Origin: Pseudomonadota bacterium
Lineage (GTDB): Bacteria; Pseudomonadota; Alphaproteobacteria; Rhizobiales; Pleomorphomonadaceae
Length of the DNA stretch: 64,000 nt
Direction of reading: 5' to 3'
NCBI GenBank assembly: GCA_018262505.1
Contig: JAGSYV010000005.1
Coordinates: 35,292 to 99,291 of the forward strand
The notes under the pieces are model-generated. The model had not been told where the DNA came from, made no database searches, and was given only the letters and a program-made list of their open reading frames with translations. The translations under genes and the position numbers were made by a program. Position 1 is the stretch's first letter, and each line of letters starts with the position of its first letter. Below, piece by piece: positions 1 through 8,823 of the stretch.

Positions 1-190
1 GTTTTGAGCCGGTGGTATGACTACCTGCAGATCGTTTTGGAACTGCGTAGTGGCGCGGCGCATTGCCAGAGATTGCCAGAGAGGGCTACCCGCTTCCCGC
101 CCACCGCAGGTCTGTCCGGCACCATGGGACTGGTATCCATTCGTCGAGCCGTATAAGAAATGGGCGCCTTTTCAATCGCGGTGGCCCCCA

Positions 191-967
191 ATGCTGAAAG
201 CGCGCGTCATCCCCTGCCTCGACGTCAAGGACGGCCGGGTGGTCAAAGGGGTCAACTTTGTCGACCTCATCGACGCCGGCGATCCGGTCGAGGCTGCCGC
301 TGCCTATGATGCGGCCGGTGCCGACGAACTCTGCTTCCTCGACATTACCGCCAGCCACGAGAACCGCGGCACCCTCCTCGACGTGGTCCGCCGGACAGCC
401 GAACGTTGTTTCATGCCGGTGACGGTGGGCGGCGGCGTCCGATCGGTGGAGGACATCCGGGAACTGCTGCTGGCCGGGGCCGACAAGGCATCAATCATGT
501 CGGCCGCCGTGCGCGACCGCGACCTGGTTCGCCGCGCCTCGGAGAAGTTCGGCGACCAGTGCATCGTCGTCGCCATCGACGCCAAGCGCGTCGCGTCGAA
601 CAACGGCAAGCCGCGCTGGGAGGTGTTCACGCATGGCGGCCGGCAGGCGACCGGGATCGACGCCGTCGAATACGCCCAGGAAGTCGTGTCGCTCGGCGCT
701 GGCGAAATCCTGTTGACCTCGATGGATCGCGACGGCACTAAGATCGGCTTCGATCTTGAATTGACTCGCACCATCGCCGACGCGGTATCCGTCCCGGTGA
801 TCGCTTCGGGGGGCGTCGGTACGCTGGACCATCTCGTCGAAGGCATCCGTGACGGACATGCCGGCGCGGTGCTCGCCGCGTCGATCTTTCACTTTGGCAC
901 TTTCACGATCGGCGAGGCCAAGGCGCATCTCGCCGCGGCCGGCGTTCCCGTCCGCCTTCAAGGATGA
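191..967 (+). CDS. hisF: Imidazole glycerol phosphate synthase subunit HisF
   Basis: Cyclase subunit of IGP synthase. With HisH it converts PRFAR and ammonia into imidazole glycerol phosphate and AICAR in cytosolic histidine synthesis. The product is about 258 residues, the usual HisF length, and starts [20 protein letters not shown], the canonical beta-1 strand with the catalytic Asp. A second catalytic Asp lies in the [10 protein letters not shown] stretch, and the phosphate-binding IASGGVG motif is near residue 200. The frame is open further upstream, but ATG at 191 is where family homology begins. The stop overlaps hisE by 4 bp. No hisA or hisH is visible in the 190 bases to its left. Confidence 0.96.
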   Translation: MLKARVIPCLDVKDGRVVKGVNFVDLIDAGDPVEAAAAYDAAGADELCFLDITASHENRGTLLDVVRRTAERCFMPVTVGGGVRSVEDIRELLLAGADKASIMSAAVRDRDLVRRASEKFGDQCIVVAIDAKRVASNNGKPRWEVFTHGGRQATGIDAVEYAQEVVSLGAGEILLTSMDRDGTKIGFDLELTRTIADAVSVPVIASGGVGTLDHLVEGIRDGHAGAVLAASIFHFGTFTIGEAKAHLAAAGVPVRLQG

Positions 968-1302
968 ACGGCATGGCTGACAGTATCTTCACGCTTTCCG
1001 ACCTTGAACTGATCGTCGCCGATCGCCTCAAGAACGGGGACGCCACGTCCTACACGCGCAAGCTGGCTGAGAAAGGCCCCGCCAAGGCGGCGCAGAAACT
1101 CGGCGAGGAAGCGGTGGAAACCGTGATCGCCGCCGTTTCGGGAGACGCCGACGCGCTGATCTACGAGTGCGCCGACCTTCTCTATCATCTCGTTGTGGTT
1201 CTGGCGCTCAAGGGTGTGCCGCTCGACGAAGTGCTCGCCGAACTCAAACGTCGCACGGCACAGTCCGGTTTGCAGGAAAAGGCCAGCCGGCCAGCCGACT
1301 GA
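964..1302 (+). CDS. hisE: Phosphoribosyl-ATP pyrophosphatase HisE
   Basis: Hydrolyses PR-ATP to PR-AMP and pyrophosphate, the second step of histidine synthesis. At 112 residues it is a stand-alone all-alpha MazG-like HisE, not a HisIE fusion. The metal-binding [13 protein letters not shown] and the later [12 protein letters not shown] helix are clear. The first ATG overlaps the hisF stop (ATGA). A second in-frame ATG at 973 is an alternative start. The hisF-hisE-coaA order is characteristic of Rhizobiales. Confidence 0.95.
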   Translation: MNGMADSIFTLSDLELIVADRLKNGDATSYTRKLAEKGPAKAAQKLGEEAVETVIAAVSGDADALIYECADLLYHLVVVLALKGVPLDEVLAELKRRTAQSGLQEKASRPAD

Positions 1303-1400
1303 CCTTCGTATCATGGCGCGCCGGCGTTGGCCGGCGGCCGATTCCCGCCACGCATCTGAAATCAGCGGGTCGCCAGACAGCGATCCGGAGACGGTGACGA

Positions 1401-2354
1401 ATGGAACAGTTCGTGCGGAAAGCGCTGTCGCCTTACGAAGTCTATACCCGCGCCGACTGGGCTGTGCTCAGGGCCGGCATGCCGCTGACATTGACGCTCG
1501 ACGATGTGATTCGGCTGCGCTCCCTAAATGACCCGGTGCAGCTTGAAGAGGTGTCCGATATCTTCCTGCCGCTGGCTCGGCTGCTGTCGCTCTATGTCGA
1601 AGCGGCGCAGTCGCTGCATTCGTCGACGCGTCGCTTTCTCGGTCGTTCCGATGCCAAGAAACCGTTCATCATCGGCATTGCCGGCTCGGTCGCCGTCGGC
1701 AAGTCGACTACGGCCCGCATCCTCAGAGCCATGCTGTCGCGTTGGCCGTCGTCGCCGAAGGTTGACCTCGTCACCACCGACGGGTTCCTGTTTCCCAACG
1801 CGGTGCTGCGCGAAGAAGGGCTGATGGAAAAAAAGGGCTTTCCGGAAAGCTATGACCGGGCGGCGCTGCTTTCCTTCCTCACCGATATCAAGGCCGGCAA
1901 GCCGAATGTCTGGGCGCCGGTCTACTCCCATCTCGTCTACGACATCGTGCCAGACGAACGAATTGTCGTCGACCAGCCGGACATCCTGATTCTCGAGGGG
2001 CTTAACGTCCTGCAGACGGGCAAACTGCCGCGCGACGGGCGGGGCATCCCGTTCGTCTCCGATTTCTTCGACTTTTCGATCTTTATCGATGCCGACGAGG
2101 CCGACCTTCAGCGTTGGTACGTCGAGCGCTTCCTCCGCCTCAGGCAGACCGCTTTCCGCGACCCGCAGTCCTACTTCCGTCGCTACGCCGAAATCTCCGA
2201 GGAGGAGGCGCTGGAAATCGCCCTCGGCCTTTGGACGCGCATCAATCTCGCCAATCTCCGCGAGAACATTCAGCCGACCCGCCTCCGGGCCGACCTGGTG
2301 TTGCGCAAGAGCACCAACCACGCCATCGAGCAGGTGATGCTCAGGAAACTGTGA
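1401..2354 (+). CDS. coaA: Type I pantothenate kinase CoaA
   Basis: Phosphorylates pantothenate, the first and regulated step of coenzyme A synthesis. The 317 residues match the usual bacterial type I length. A Walker A motif [12 protein letters not shown] is near residues 92-103, followed by the [10 protein letters not shown] segment with the catalytic Asp and the YDIVPDE region typical of CoaA. It lies 98 bp after hisE in the same direction, as in other rhizobia, and may share its transcript. Its 3' end is followed by a mosaic palindromic repeat. Confidence 0.95.
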   Translation: MEQFVRKALSPYEVYTRADWAVLRAGMPLTLTLDDVIRLRSLNDPVQLEEVSDIFLPLARLLSLYVEAAQSLHSSTRRFLGRSDAKKPFIIGIAGSVAVGKSTTARILRAMLSRWPSSPKVDLVTTDGFLFPNAVLREEGLMEKKGFPESYDRAALLSFLTDIKAGKPNVWAPVYSHLVYDIVPDERIVVDQPDILILEGLNVLQTGKLPRDGRGIPFVSDFFDFSIFIDADEADLQRWYVERFLRLRQTAFRDPQSYFRRYAEISEEEALEIALGLWTRINLANLRENIQPTRLRADLVLRKSTNHAIEQVMLRKL

Positions 2355-2407
2355 CCGAAGCCATGCGGGTTGAGATCCTCCGCCGTCGCGGAAGATCTCA
2401 TTGAGAG

Positions 2408-2514
2408 TCTAGAGCGACAAGCGTTCTGACGAACGCAAATCGTTGCTCTAGGTCCTTGTTGTCGCATTGTTTTTGCGGAAAACCGGTTTCCACTTTTCCG
2501 CACTATGCTCTAGG
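2408..2514. repeat. Mosaic palindromic intergenic repeat, copy A
   Basis: About 107 bp made of two hairpins. The first is CTAGAGC...GCTCTAG with an inner GCGTTC/GAACGC stem. The second is TGCGGAAAA...TTTTCCGCA, followed by ATGCTCTAG. A related copy lies at 18453. The final CTAG supplies the TAG stop codon of nagA on the minus strand. It resembles the intergenic mosaic elements common in Rhizobiales genomes; the family name is not assigned. Confidence 0.8.
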
Positions 2515-3655
2515 CCGAGTAAACCTTGGCGCCGGCGATCCAGGTCGACTTGAGGTCGAAATCCTTGGTCAGCATTAGGAAATCCGCATCGAACCCGTGC
2601 GCGACCCTGCCCTTGCGCTGTCCTATGCGCATCGCTTCGGCCGGATAGACGGTGGCCATGCGGATCGCCTCGTCGAAGCCGATGTCGAAATGCTCGGCGG
2701 CATAGCGCACCGAGGAAAGCATATCGATGTCGGCGCCGGCCAGCGTGCTGTCGGCGAGGGCCAGGCGACCGTCGCGCCGGAAAATGGTACGGCCGTTGAG
2801 CTCGAAATCAGGCAGATCGGTGCCGATGGTCAACATGGCATCGGTGACGAGGAACAGCCGGCCAGGTCCGCGCTTTGCCCTGAGGGCTATCCGCGCCGCC
2901 GCCGGGTGCACGTGAATGCCATCGGCGATGAGCCCGGCGGAGATACCGCTGTCGAGGACCGCGCCGACCATGCCGGGGCTACGGTGACCGAGCGGGCTCA
3001 TGGCGTTGAAGAGATGCGTCGCGGTGGTGGCGCCGGCGGCGATATAGGCGAGCGCCGTTTCGTAATCGCAGTCGGTATGACCGAGACTGACGATGCCGCC
3101 CGCCGCGGCAAGGCGTTGGACCGCATCGATTGGCGTCGTTTCGGGAGCAACGGTCAGCATCGTCGGGCCGCCATCGGAGAGGACACCGAGGAGTTCCCTG
3201 ATGTCCGCCTCTTCCATCGGCCGCACATAGGCCGCGGCATGGACACCCCGTTTGGCGGCGGAGAGATGCGGCCCTTCGAGGTGAAGACCGAGAAAGCCAG
3301 GCACGCCCGCCGCCCGCGCCGCCTTCCCGGCGGCAATCGCCGCGGTGCGGGTTTCGCGGCGGTCGGTGATCAAGGTCGGCAACAGCGCCGTCGTGCCAAA
3401 GCGGGCATGAGCGGCGCAGATGCGCTCGATGGTGGGAACGCTCGGTTCGTCGTTGAAGTTGATGCCGCCGCCGCCATTGACTTGCAGATCAATGAAACCG
3501 GGGACGACGAGAAGGCCGCCGGCATCAATCACCTCGGCTCCGGCCGGCACATTGGCGGCAGGAACGAAGCGACCGTCGACCACAGCGATCTTTGCATCGT
3601 CGCGCCAGGTATCGCCGTCGAACAAGCGGGCACCGCGAATGAGAAGAGCGGACAT
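2510..3655 (-). CDS. nagA: N-acetylglucosamine-6-phosphate deacetylase NagA
   Basis: Deacetylates GlcNAc-6-P to GlcN-6-P. The 381-residue amidohydrolase has the PGFIDLQVNGGGG motif near residue 50, the LGLHLEGPHL metal site near 125, the SLGHTDCDYE and ATHLFNAMSP histidine motifs, and the LVTDAM catalytic Asp. The start chosen at 3655 (MSALLIRGARLFDG) has an AAGGAG ribosome site 7-8 bases upstream; an earlier in-frame ATG at 3685 overlaps the gntR stop and lacks one. It is the last gene of a gntR-type operon (kinase, regulator, deacetylase). The stop codon lies inside the neighbouring intergenic repeat. No glucosamine-6-P deaminase (nagB) is present in this locus. Confidence 0.93.
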   Translation of the reverse strand: MSALLIRGARLFDGDTWRDDAKIAVVDGRFVPAANVPAGAEVIDAGGLLVVPGFIDLQVNGGGGINFNDEPSVPTIERICAAHARFGTTALLPTLITDRRETRTAAIAAGKAARAAGVPGFLGLHLEGPHLSAAKRGVHAAAYVRPMEEADIRELLGVLSDGGPTMLTVAPETTPIDAVQRLAAAGGIVSLGHTDCDYETALAYIAAGATTATHLFNAMSPLGHRSPGMVGAVLDSGISAGLIADGIHVHPAAARIALRAKRGPGRLFLVTDAMLTIGTDLPDFELNGRTIFRRDGRLALADSTLAGADIDMLSSVRYAAEHFDIGFDEAIRMATVYPAEAMRIGQRKGRVAHGFDADFLMLTKDFDLKSTWIAGAKVYSA

Positions 3656-3681
3656 AGGAACGTCTCCTTGATGGTGACGGG

Positions 3682-4446
3682 TCAAGACTGAGGGAGCGTC
3701 AGCTCGGCGACGAAGTCGTAGGCGTCAGCCCGATAAAGCGACCGGGTGAATTCAACCACTCGGCCGGAAGCGAGATAGGAAATGCGTTCGATGGAAAGGC
3801 CGGCGTCGCCGGCTTGCACGCCGAGCAATGCCGCATCCTGCCCGCGAATATTGCAGGCGGAAATGCGTTGTACGGCGCGTACCGGTCGATAGCCACTCTT
3901 GGCCAGCACTTCATAAAGCGAACCGTCCACCGAGCCAGGATCAGGCAAGACATCGGCCGACAGCGACGCTCGTTCGAGCGCAAGCGGCAGGTCATTGGCG
4001 ATCCGGAGACGCTCGAGCCGGGCGACACGACCGCCACCGGCCAGACCAAGCATCATCGCCTCCTCCGGTGACGGCAAGTGCAGCCCCCGATCAAGCCAGC
4101 GGGAGCTGGCTTTGAGGCCGCGCCGCGCCATGTCTTCGGTGAAGGACGTGAGCAGGGAGAGCGATTGCTCCACGCGCTGCACCGGCTTCACGACAAAGGT
4201 ACCGGAGCCATGTCGGCGCGTCAGCAGACCGGCCTCGACCAGATCGTCCACCGCCTTGCGGACGGTGACGCGGCTGATACTGGCAAAATCGGCGATCTCG
4301 CGCTCCGGCGGCAGCGCGTCGCCGTGTTTCAATCGGCCGTCGTTGATTGCGGCCTCGATGGCCTGTCGGAGCTTCATGTAGAGCGGCCCGGTGCCGGAGG
4401 CCTGCAAATGCTCGGGTGAAAGGATGTTGGAGATTTCGCCGCTCAT
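3682..4446 (-). CDS. GntR/HutC-family transcriptional regulator of the amino-sugar locus
   Basis: 254 residues. The N-terminal winged helix-turn-helix contains LPPEREIADFASISRVTVRK (residues about 45-64), followed by a RRHGSGTFV wing and a C-terminal UTRA ligand domain ending in FTRSLYRADAYDF. This is the architecture of NagR/DasR/YvoA regulators, which sense GlcN-6-P or GlcNAc-6-P. It lies between nagA and a GlcNAc-type kinase with 4-bp overlaps or near-overlaps, so it probably represses this operon and the divergent murQ-ABC operon. The ligand is inferred from context only. Confidence 0.88.
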   Translation of the reverse strand: MSGEISNILSPEHLQASGTGPLYMKLRQAIEAAINDGRLKHGDALPPEREIADFASISRVTVRKAVDDLVEAGLLTRRHGSGTFVVKPVQRVEQSLSLLTSFTEDMARRGLKASSRWLDRGLHLPSPEEAMMLGLAGGGRVARLERLRIANDLPLALERASLSADVLPDPGSVDGSLYEVLAKSGYRPVRAVQRISACNIRGQDAALLGVQAGDAGLSIERISYLASGRVVEFTRSLYRADAYDFVAELTLPQS

Positions 4447-5327
4447 GCGTTTCCTCCCCCGCGTCCGAGGAAGTGCCGGACGGCAAGCGCCACTGCTCCG
4501 GCCAGCGCATTGCCGGCGGGCGTCACCAGAAGGGGCCGATGCCGCTCGGCAAGGTAAGGCGGATAGAGCGGCGCGAGGCCGCCCAGAAGCGCGATGCGAT
4601 CCGCGCCGTCGGTGACGATACGGTCGAATGCCAGGTCGACAGACCCGGCCGCCTGCCGGACGACGTCAAGCCCAACGGGATCCCCCTTCTCGGCGGCCAT
4701 GAAGACGGCCGGTGCGAAACGACCGAAATCGCCCGGGGGCGCCGTTCGGGCAAACTCGACCATTGGACCGGGCGCCCCGCCGAACTCGGCAATCAACCGC
4801 TCGGTGAGCGGCGAGGCGGCAATGATGCGATCATGAGCGAGCAGCGTCGCAGCAAGTGCCGCCCGGCCGAGGCTGGCGCCGGACCCGAAGTCGCCGATGA
4901 CAAAGCCCCATCCGCCATAGGAGCGGACCGTTTCGCCCTGACGGGCAAAAAAGATCGAGCCTGTTCCAAGGATGGCCACGGCACCGTCACCGTCACCGAT
5001 GGCACCCTCGAGAGCAATGAGGCCATCGGACACGACCTCCACCCGACTGGCCGGCAAAGACGCGGTGATGAAGGCGCCGGTATCGCCAACATTGCTGCCG
5101 GCAAGGCCTAACAGCACGCCGGAACGTTGAAGCGCGTTCTTGTCCAGGCCCGCGGCAGCGACAGCTGCGTCGATGGCGACCCGAATATTGGCAAGCGAGC
5201 CGACGCGATCGCTCAACACATTGGCGGCTCCGCCCGCGCCAGTGGCAAGGACGCGCCCATGTCGGTCCGCCACTGCCGCCCGGCAGCCGGTTCCGCCTCC
5301 ATCGACGCCAATCACGAAATCCACCAT
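4443..5327 (-). CDS. BadF/BadG-type ATPase, probable N-acetylglucosamine kinase
   Basis: 294-residue ASKHA-fold kinase. The phosphate-1 loop VIGVDGGGTGCRAAVAD is at residues 5-21, with DGLIALEGAIGDGDG and the phosphate-2 loop AILGTGS near 115-125, and GGWGFVIGDFGSGASLGR near 140, all typical of eukaryote-like GlcNAc kinases. It should make GlcNAc-6-P (or MurNAc-6-P) from sugar imported by the non-PTS ABC system encoded divergently. A GGAGGG ribosome site precedes the ATG. It is the first gene of the leftward operon and overlaps the regulator by 4 bp. Confidence 0.86.
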   Translation of the reverse strand: MVDFVIGVDGGGTGCRAAVADRHGRVLATGAGGAANVLSDRVGSLANIRVAIDAAVAAAGLDKNALQRSGVLLGLAGSNVGDTGAFITASLPASRVEVVSDGLIALEGAIGDGDGAVAILGTGSIFFARQGETVRSYGGWGFVIGDFGSGASLGRAALAATLLAHDRIIAASPLTERLIAEFGGAPGPMVEFARTAPPGDFGRFAPAVFMAAEKGDPVGLDVVRQAAGSVDLAFDRIVTDGADRIALLGGLAPLYPPYLAERHRPLLVTPAGNALAGAVALAVRHFLGRGGGNA

Positions 5328-5558
5328 CGCGCCCTCCGTCCCTCGACACTACCAAAAAAATACCATTTGCCAATCGGCATATTGGTGGAACTCCGAGCTT
5401 TTTTGCTAAGTTCCCATTATCAAATTGATTTCAAATACCAAATTCATTTCTACCGCGTATTGCCAAGATGCCATCTCAGTAAAAATGAACGATTTATGAT
5501 TGCCCCTCTGGACAAGTGGTAGCTTTTTGGCATTATTGCCGTAGTGGGGAGTGGCATA
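5328..5558. promoter_or_regulatory. Divergent promoter region of the amino-sugar locus
   Basis: 231 bp, clearly AT-richer than its surroundings, between the divergent kinase and murQ genes. It holds an inverted repeat CCAAT-N6-ATTGG at 5370-5385, several TACCA boxes (for example 5361-5365 and near 5437), and a small GGCA-N4-TGCC palindrome near 5529-5540. These are candidate sites for the GntR-type regulator. No confident -35/-10 pair was assigned. Confidence 0.5.
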
Positions 5559-6461
5559 ATGACGGCAAAGCTCGGCACCGAGGATCGCGACAGCCATGCG
5601 AAAGGGTTCGACACCCTGTCGCCGACGCGGATACTCGAAGTGCTGGCCGCAGCCCAGGCCACCGCTGCCCGCAGCGTCGAGGCAGCTATTCCCGCCATTG
5701 CCCAAGCTTCCAACCTCGCGGCGAGAACGCTGGCGTCGGGCCATCGCCTCGCCTATGTCGGCGCCGGAAGCTCCGGCCTGATGGCTCTGGCCGATTGCCT
5801 GGAACTGCCTGGCACGTATGGCATCGGCATCGATGAGGCTATCGTCATCCTGGCCGGTGGTCGCGATAGCCTCGTCGACATGCTGGGAGTGGGCGAGGAT
5901 AACGTTGAGGCCGGCGCCGCCGACCTCGCAGCGACCGGCATCGGACAGGGCGACTGCGTGATTGCCGTCTCTGCGTCCGGCTCGACGCCCTACACGCTGG
6001 CCGCCGCTCGCGCCGCCAAGGAACGGGGCGCCGCGATCATCGGCATTGCCAACAACGAGGGCGCGCCGCTGCTTCTCGCGTCCGACGTGGCGGTGCTGCT
6101 GAAGACTCCGCCCGAGATCATATCCGGTTCGACCCGCATGGGTGCTGCCACCGCGCAGAAGATTGCCCTCAACATGCTGTCGACGCTGATGGCCGTCCAC
6201 CTCGGCCACGTTCATGACGGCCATATGGTCAACGTCCGGGCTGACAACGAAAAGCTCAGGTCGCGAGCTGCCCGCATCGTGACAGATATCACCGGAATTC
6301 CGACCGACACGGCAACAGGGCTCCTTCGGGAGAGCCGTGGCTCGGTCAAACACGCCATTCTGCTCGCCGCCGGCGCGGGAGATATCGAGACGGCGGATGC
6401 CGCTCTCGTCGAGGCCGGCCAAAACCTGCGTCGGGCGATGTCGCTCGTCGCAAAATCATAA
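5559..6461 (+). CDS. murQ: N-acetylmuramic acid 6-phosphate etherase MurQ
   Basis: Cleaves the D-lactyl ether of MurNAc-6-P to give GlcNAc-6-P, the substrate of NagA next door. The 300-residue SIS-domain protein carries YVGAGSSGLMALADCLELPG, whose Glu matches the acidic residue of the E. coli motif. It also has the GVGEDNVEAG segment, the SASGSTPYTLAAA sugar-phosphate loop, GSTRMGAATAQKIALNMLST and the late NEKL motif, all family hallmarks. Start 5559 is set by a GGGGAG site 7 bases upstream. It heads the rightward operon with the CUT1 importer 49 bp downstream, suggesting use of peptidoglycan-derived sugars. Confidence 0.9.
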   Translation: MTAKLGTEDRDSHAKGFDTLSPTRILEVLAAAQATAARSVEAAIPAIAQASNLAARTLASGHRLAYVGAGSSGLMALADCLELPGTYGIGIDEAIVILAGGRDSLVDMLGVGEDNVEAGAADLAATGIGQGDCVIAVSASGSTPYTLAAARAAKERGAAIIGIANNEGAPLLLASDVAVLLKTPPEIISGSTRMGAATAQKIALNMLSTLMAVHLGHVHDGHMVNVRADNEKLRSRAARIVTDITGIPTDTATGLLRESRGSVKHAILLAAGAGDIETADAALVEAGQNLRRAMSLVAKS

Positions 6462-6510
6462 TCGGGGTTCTCAACGCGCGTCTTCGAGCGCGAACAAAGG
6501 GAGACGGACG

Positions 6511-7767
6511 ATGTATCGTACTACGTTGCAGGGTATCCTGCTGGCATCGAGCATCCTGGCCGGCGTCGGCACGGCCATGGCGGCCGACGTCACGCTCAAC
6601 ATCGAGAGCTGGCGCAACGACGACCTGCAGATCTGGCAGGAAAAGATCATTCCGGCCTTCGAGGCCAAGCATCCGGGCATCAAGCTCACTTTCTCGCCGA
6701 GCGCGCCGACCGAGTATAATGCGGCGCTCAACGCCAAGCTCGACGCCGGCTCGGCCGGCGACCTCGTTGCCTGCCGGCCGTTCGACACATCGCTGCAGTT
6801 GTTCGACAAGGGCAAGCTCGAGGACCTCACCGGCCTCGAAGGCATGAAGAACTTCTCGGAAGTCGCCAAGGCGGCCTGGACCACCGACGACGGCAAGAAG
6901 ACCTTCTGCGTCCCGATGGCGTCGGTCATCCACGGCTTCATCTACAATAAGGACGCCTTCGCGAAGGCCGGCGTCGAGGTGCCGAAGACCGTCGACCAGT
7001 TCTTCGCGGCTCTCGACAAGATCAAGGCCGACGGTACCTACGTCCCCATGGCCATGGGCACCAAGGACATGTGGGAAGCCGCCACGATGGGCTACCAGAA
7101 CATCGGTCCGACCTATTGGAAGGGCGAGGAAGGCCGCAAGGCACTGATCGCCGGTACGCAGAAGCTGACCGACGATCCGTGGGTCGAGCCCCTCCGCGTG
7201 CTCGCCAAGTGGAAGCCCTATCTCGGCGACGGTTTCGAGGCCCAGACCTACCCGGACAGCCAGAACCTGTTCACGCTCGGCCGCGCCGCCATCTACCCGG
7301 CCGGCTCGTGGGAGATCTCGCTGTTCAACACCGCCGGCCTGAAGCTCGGCGCCTTCCCGCCGCCGGTCGTGAAAGACGGAGACACCTGCTACATCTCCGA
7401 CCATAACGACATCGCCATGGGCCTCAATGCGGCCAGCAAGCACAAGGACGAGGCCAAGGTCTTCCTCGACTGGGTCGCCTCGCCCGAGTTCGCCTCGATC
7501 TATGCCAACGCGCTGCCGGGCTTCTTCAGCCTGAACTCGACGGCGGTCGAGATGAGCGACCCGCTGGCCAAGGAGTTCGTCTCCTGGCGCGAGAAGTGCA
7601 AGCCGACCATCCGCTCGACCTACCAGATCCTGTCGCGCGGCACGCCCAATCTCGAGAACGAGACCTGGACGGAAACGGCCAACGTCATCAACGGCACCGA
7701 CACGCCGGAAGCCGCTGCCAAGAAGCTGCAGGACGGCCTCGACAGCTGGTACAAGCCCGCCAAGTGA
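6511..7767 (+). CDS. CUT1-family ABC sugar-binding protein (periplasmic)
   Basis: 418 residues. A Sec signal peptide (MYRTTLQGILLASSILAGVG, cleavage after AMA) is followed by a solute-binding family 1 fold (DVTLNIESWRNDDLQIWQEK..., LFTLGRAAIYPAGSWEISLF). An AAAGGGAG ribosome site fixes the ATG at 6511. With the two permeases and the ATPase downstream it forms a four-component carbohydrate importer. Placement between murQ and nagA/kinase genes suggests GlcNAc, chitobiose or MurNAc-type substrates, but the substrate cannot be read from sequence. A strong hairpin follows the gene, fitting high relative expression of the binding protein. Confidence 0.9.
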   Translation: MYRTTLQGILLASSILAGVGTAMAADVTLNIESWRNDDLQIWQEKIIPAFEAKHPGIKLTFSPSAPTEYNAALNAKLDAGSAGDLVACRPFDTSLQLFDKGKLEDLTGLEGMKNFSEVAKAAWTTDDGKKTFCVPMASVIHGFIYNKDAFAKAGVEVPKTVDQFFAALDKIKADGTYVPMAMGTKDMWEAATMGYQNIGPTYWKGEEGRKALIAGTQKLTDDPWVEPLRVLAKWKPYLGDGFEAQTYPDSQNLFTLGRAAIYPAGSWEISLFNTAGLKLGAFPPPVVKDGDTCYISDHNDIAMGLNAASKHKDEAKVFLDWVASPEFASIYANALPGFFSLNSTAVEMSDPLAKEFVSWREKCKPTIRSTYQILSRGTPNLENETWTETANVINGTDTPEAAAKKLQDGLDSWYKPAK

Positions 7768-7779
7768 TGTGAAACGCGG

Positions 7780-7805
7780 CGACGGCGCGGCTTTCCGCGC
7801 CGTCG
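7780..7805 (+). other. Intercistronic stem-loop after the sugar-binding protein gene
   Basis: Perfect 11-bp stem, CGACGGCGCGG pairing with CCGCGCCGTCG around a CTTT loop, then a short TTT. It sits between the binding-protein and first permease genes. Such hairpins stabilise the upstream mRNA and partly terminate, giving excess binding protein. The role here is inferred. Confidence 0.7.
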
Positions 7806-7860
7806 TTTCCTCCGCCCTTCGGCGCTTCGCCGGCAGGCTGCCGGCGCTACAGAGATCGAC

Positions 7861-8811
7861 ATGACCGACCTTGCATCCGAACAGGGCACGGAAGCCGCGC
7901 GGCGGCGACCGCGGCGCTGGCATATCCTCGTCTTCCTCGCCCCTGCCGTCGTCATCTACACGGCGGTGATGATCCTGCCGCTGTTCGAGACGCTGCGGCA
8001 GTCGTTCTTCAATACCGTCAACGGCGAGCACGTCTTCGTCGGTTTTGCCAATTTTGCGACACTGTTCGGCGATCCGCGCTGGTCGGCGGATTTCTGGAAC
8101 GCGCTGCGCAACAACTTCATTTTCTTTCTGATCCACATGGCGGTGCAGAATCCGATCGGTGTCGCGCTCGCCGCGCTGCTGTCGCTGCCGGGCTTGAGGT
8201 TCGCCGCCTTCTACCGCACCGCCTTCTTCCTGCCGACGCTGCTTTCCTTCGTCATCGTCGGCTTCATCTGGAAGCTGATCCTGTCGCCGATCTGGGGCGT
8301 CGCGCCCTGGCTGATGGACCTCGTCGGCCTGAAGGCGCTGTTTGCGCCCTGGCTCGGCAAGCCCAGCTCGGCGCTGATCACCGTGTCGCTGGTCTCGGTT
8401 TGGCAGTTCATCGGCATACCCATGATGCTGATCTACGCCGCGCTTCTCAACATCCCCGAGGAAGTCATCGAGGCGGCCGAAATCGACGGCATTACCGGTT
8501 GGGGCCAGTTCTTCAAGATCAAGCTGCCGCTGGTGCTGCCGGCCATCGGCATCATCTCGATCCTGACCTTCGTCGGCAACTTCAACGCCTTCGACCTCGT
8601 CTACACCATGCAGGGCGCGCTGGCCGGACCAAACGGGGCGACCGACATTCTCGGCACCTTCCTCTACCGCACCTTCTTCGGCTTCCAGCTGCAGCTCGGC
8701 GACCCCTCGATGGGGGCCACCATCGCCACCATCATGTTCCTGATCATTCTCACCGGCGTCTGCATCTATCTGTTCGGCGTCCAGCGGCGCATCCGCCGCT
8801 ATCAGTTCTGA
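7861..8811 (+). CDS. CUT1 ABC transporter permease, MalF-like
   Basis: 316 residues with six predicted membrane segments. The first is near residues 20-45 (HILVFLAPAVVIYTAVMILP) and the last is near the C-terminus (IMFLIILTGVCIYLFGV). The permease EAA loop EAAEIDGITGWGQFFKIKLP, which docks on the ATPase, is near residues 205-224. It starts 93 bp after the binding-protein gene and is followed 12 bp later by the partner permease. Confidence 0.92.
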   Translation: MTDLASEQGTEAARRRPRRWHILVFLAPAVVIYTAVMILPLFETLRQSFFNTVNGEHVFVGFANFATLFGDPRWSADFWNALRNNFIFFLIHMAVQNPIGVALAALLSLPGLRFAAFYRTAFFLPTLLSFVIVGFIWKLILSPIWGVAPWLMDLVGLKALFAPWLGKPSSALITVSLVSVWQFIGIPMMLIYAALLNIPEEVIEAAEIDGITGWGQFFKIKLPLVLPAIGIISILTFVGNFNAFDLVYTMQGALAGPNGATDILGTFLYRTFFGFQLQLGDPSMGATIATIMFLIILTGVCIYLFGVQRRIRRYQF

Positions 8812-8823
8812 CGGGAGGGGCGG

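Noticed and set aside
1-190. End of hisA or another gene before hisF, and a tandem ATTGCCAGAG-type 11-bp duplication near 61-82
   Set aside because: Frames are open to the window edge but carry no recognisable motif; the duplication is two units only and not CRISPR-like.
5559-6461. Reading this SIS protein as a glucosamine-6-phosphate deaminase or isomerase
   Set aside because: Motifs (YVGAGSSG, GED, GSTRMGAATAQK, NEKL) follow MurQ, not the NagB-II/GlmS-type SIS proteins.
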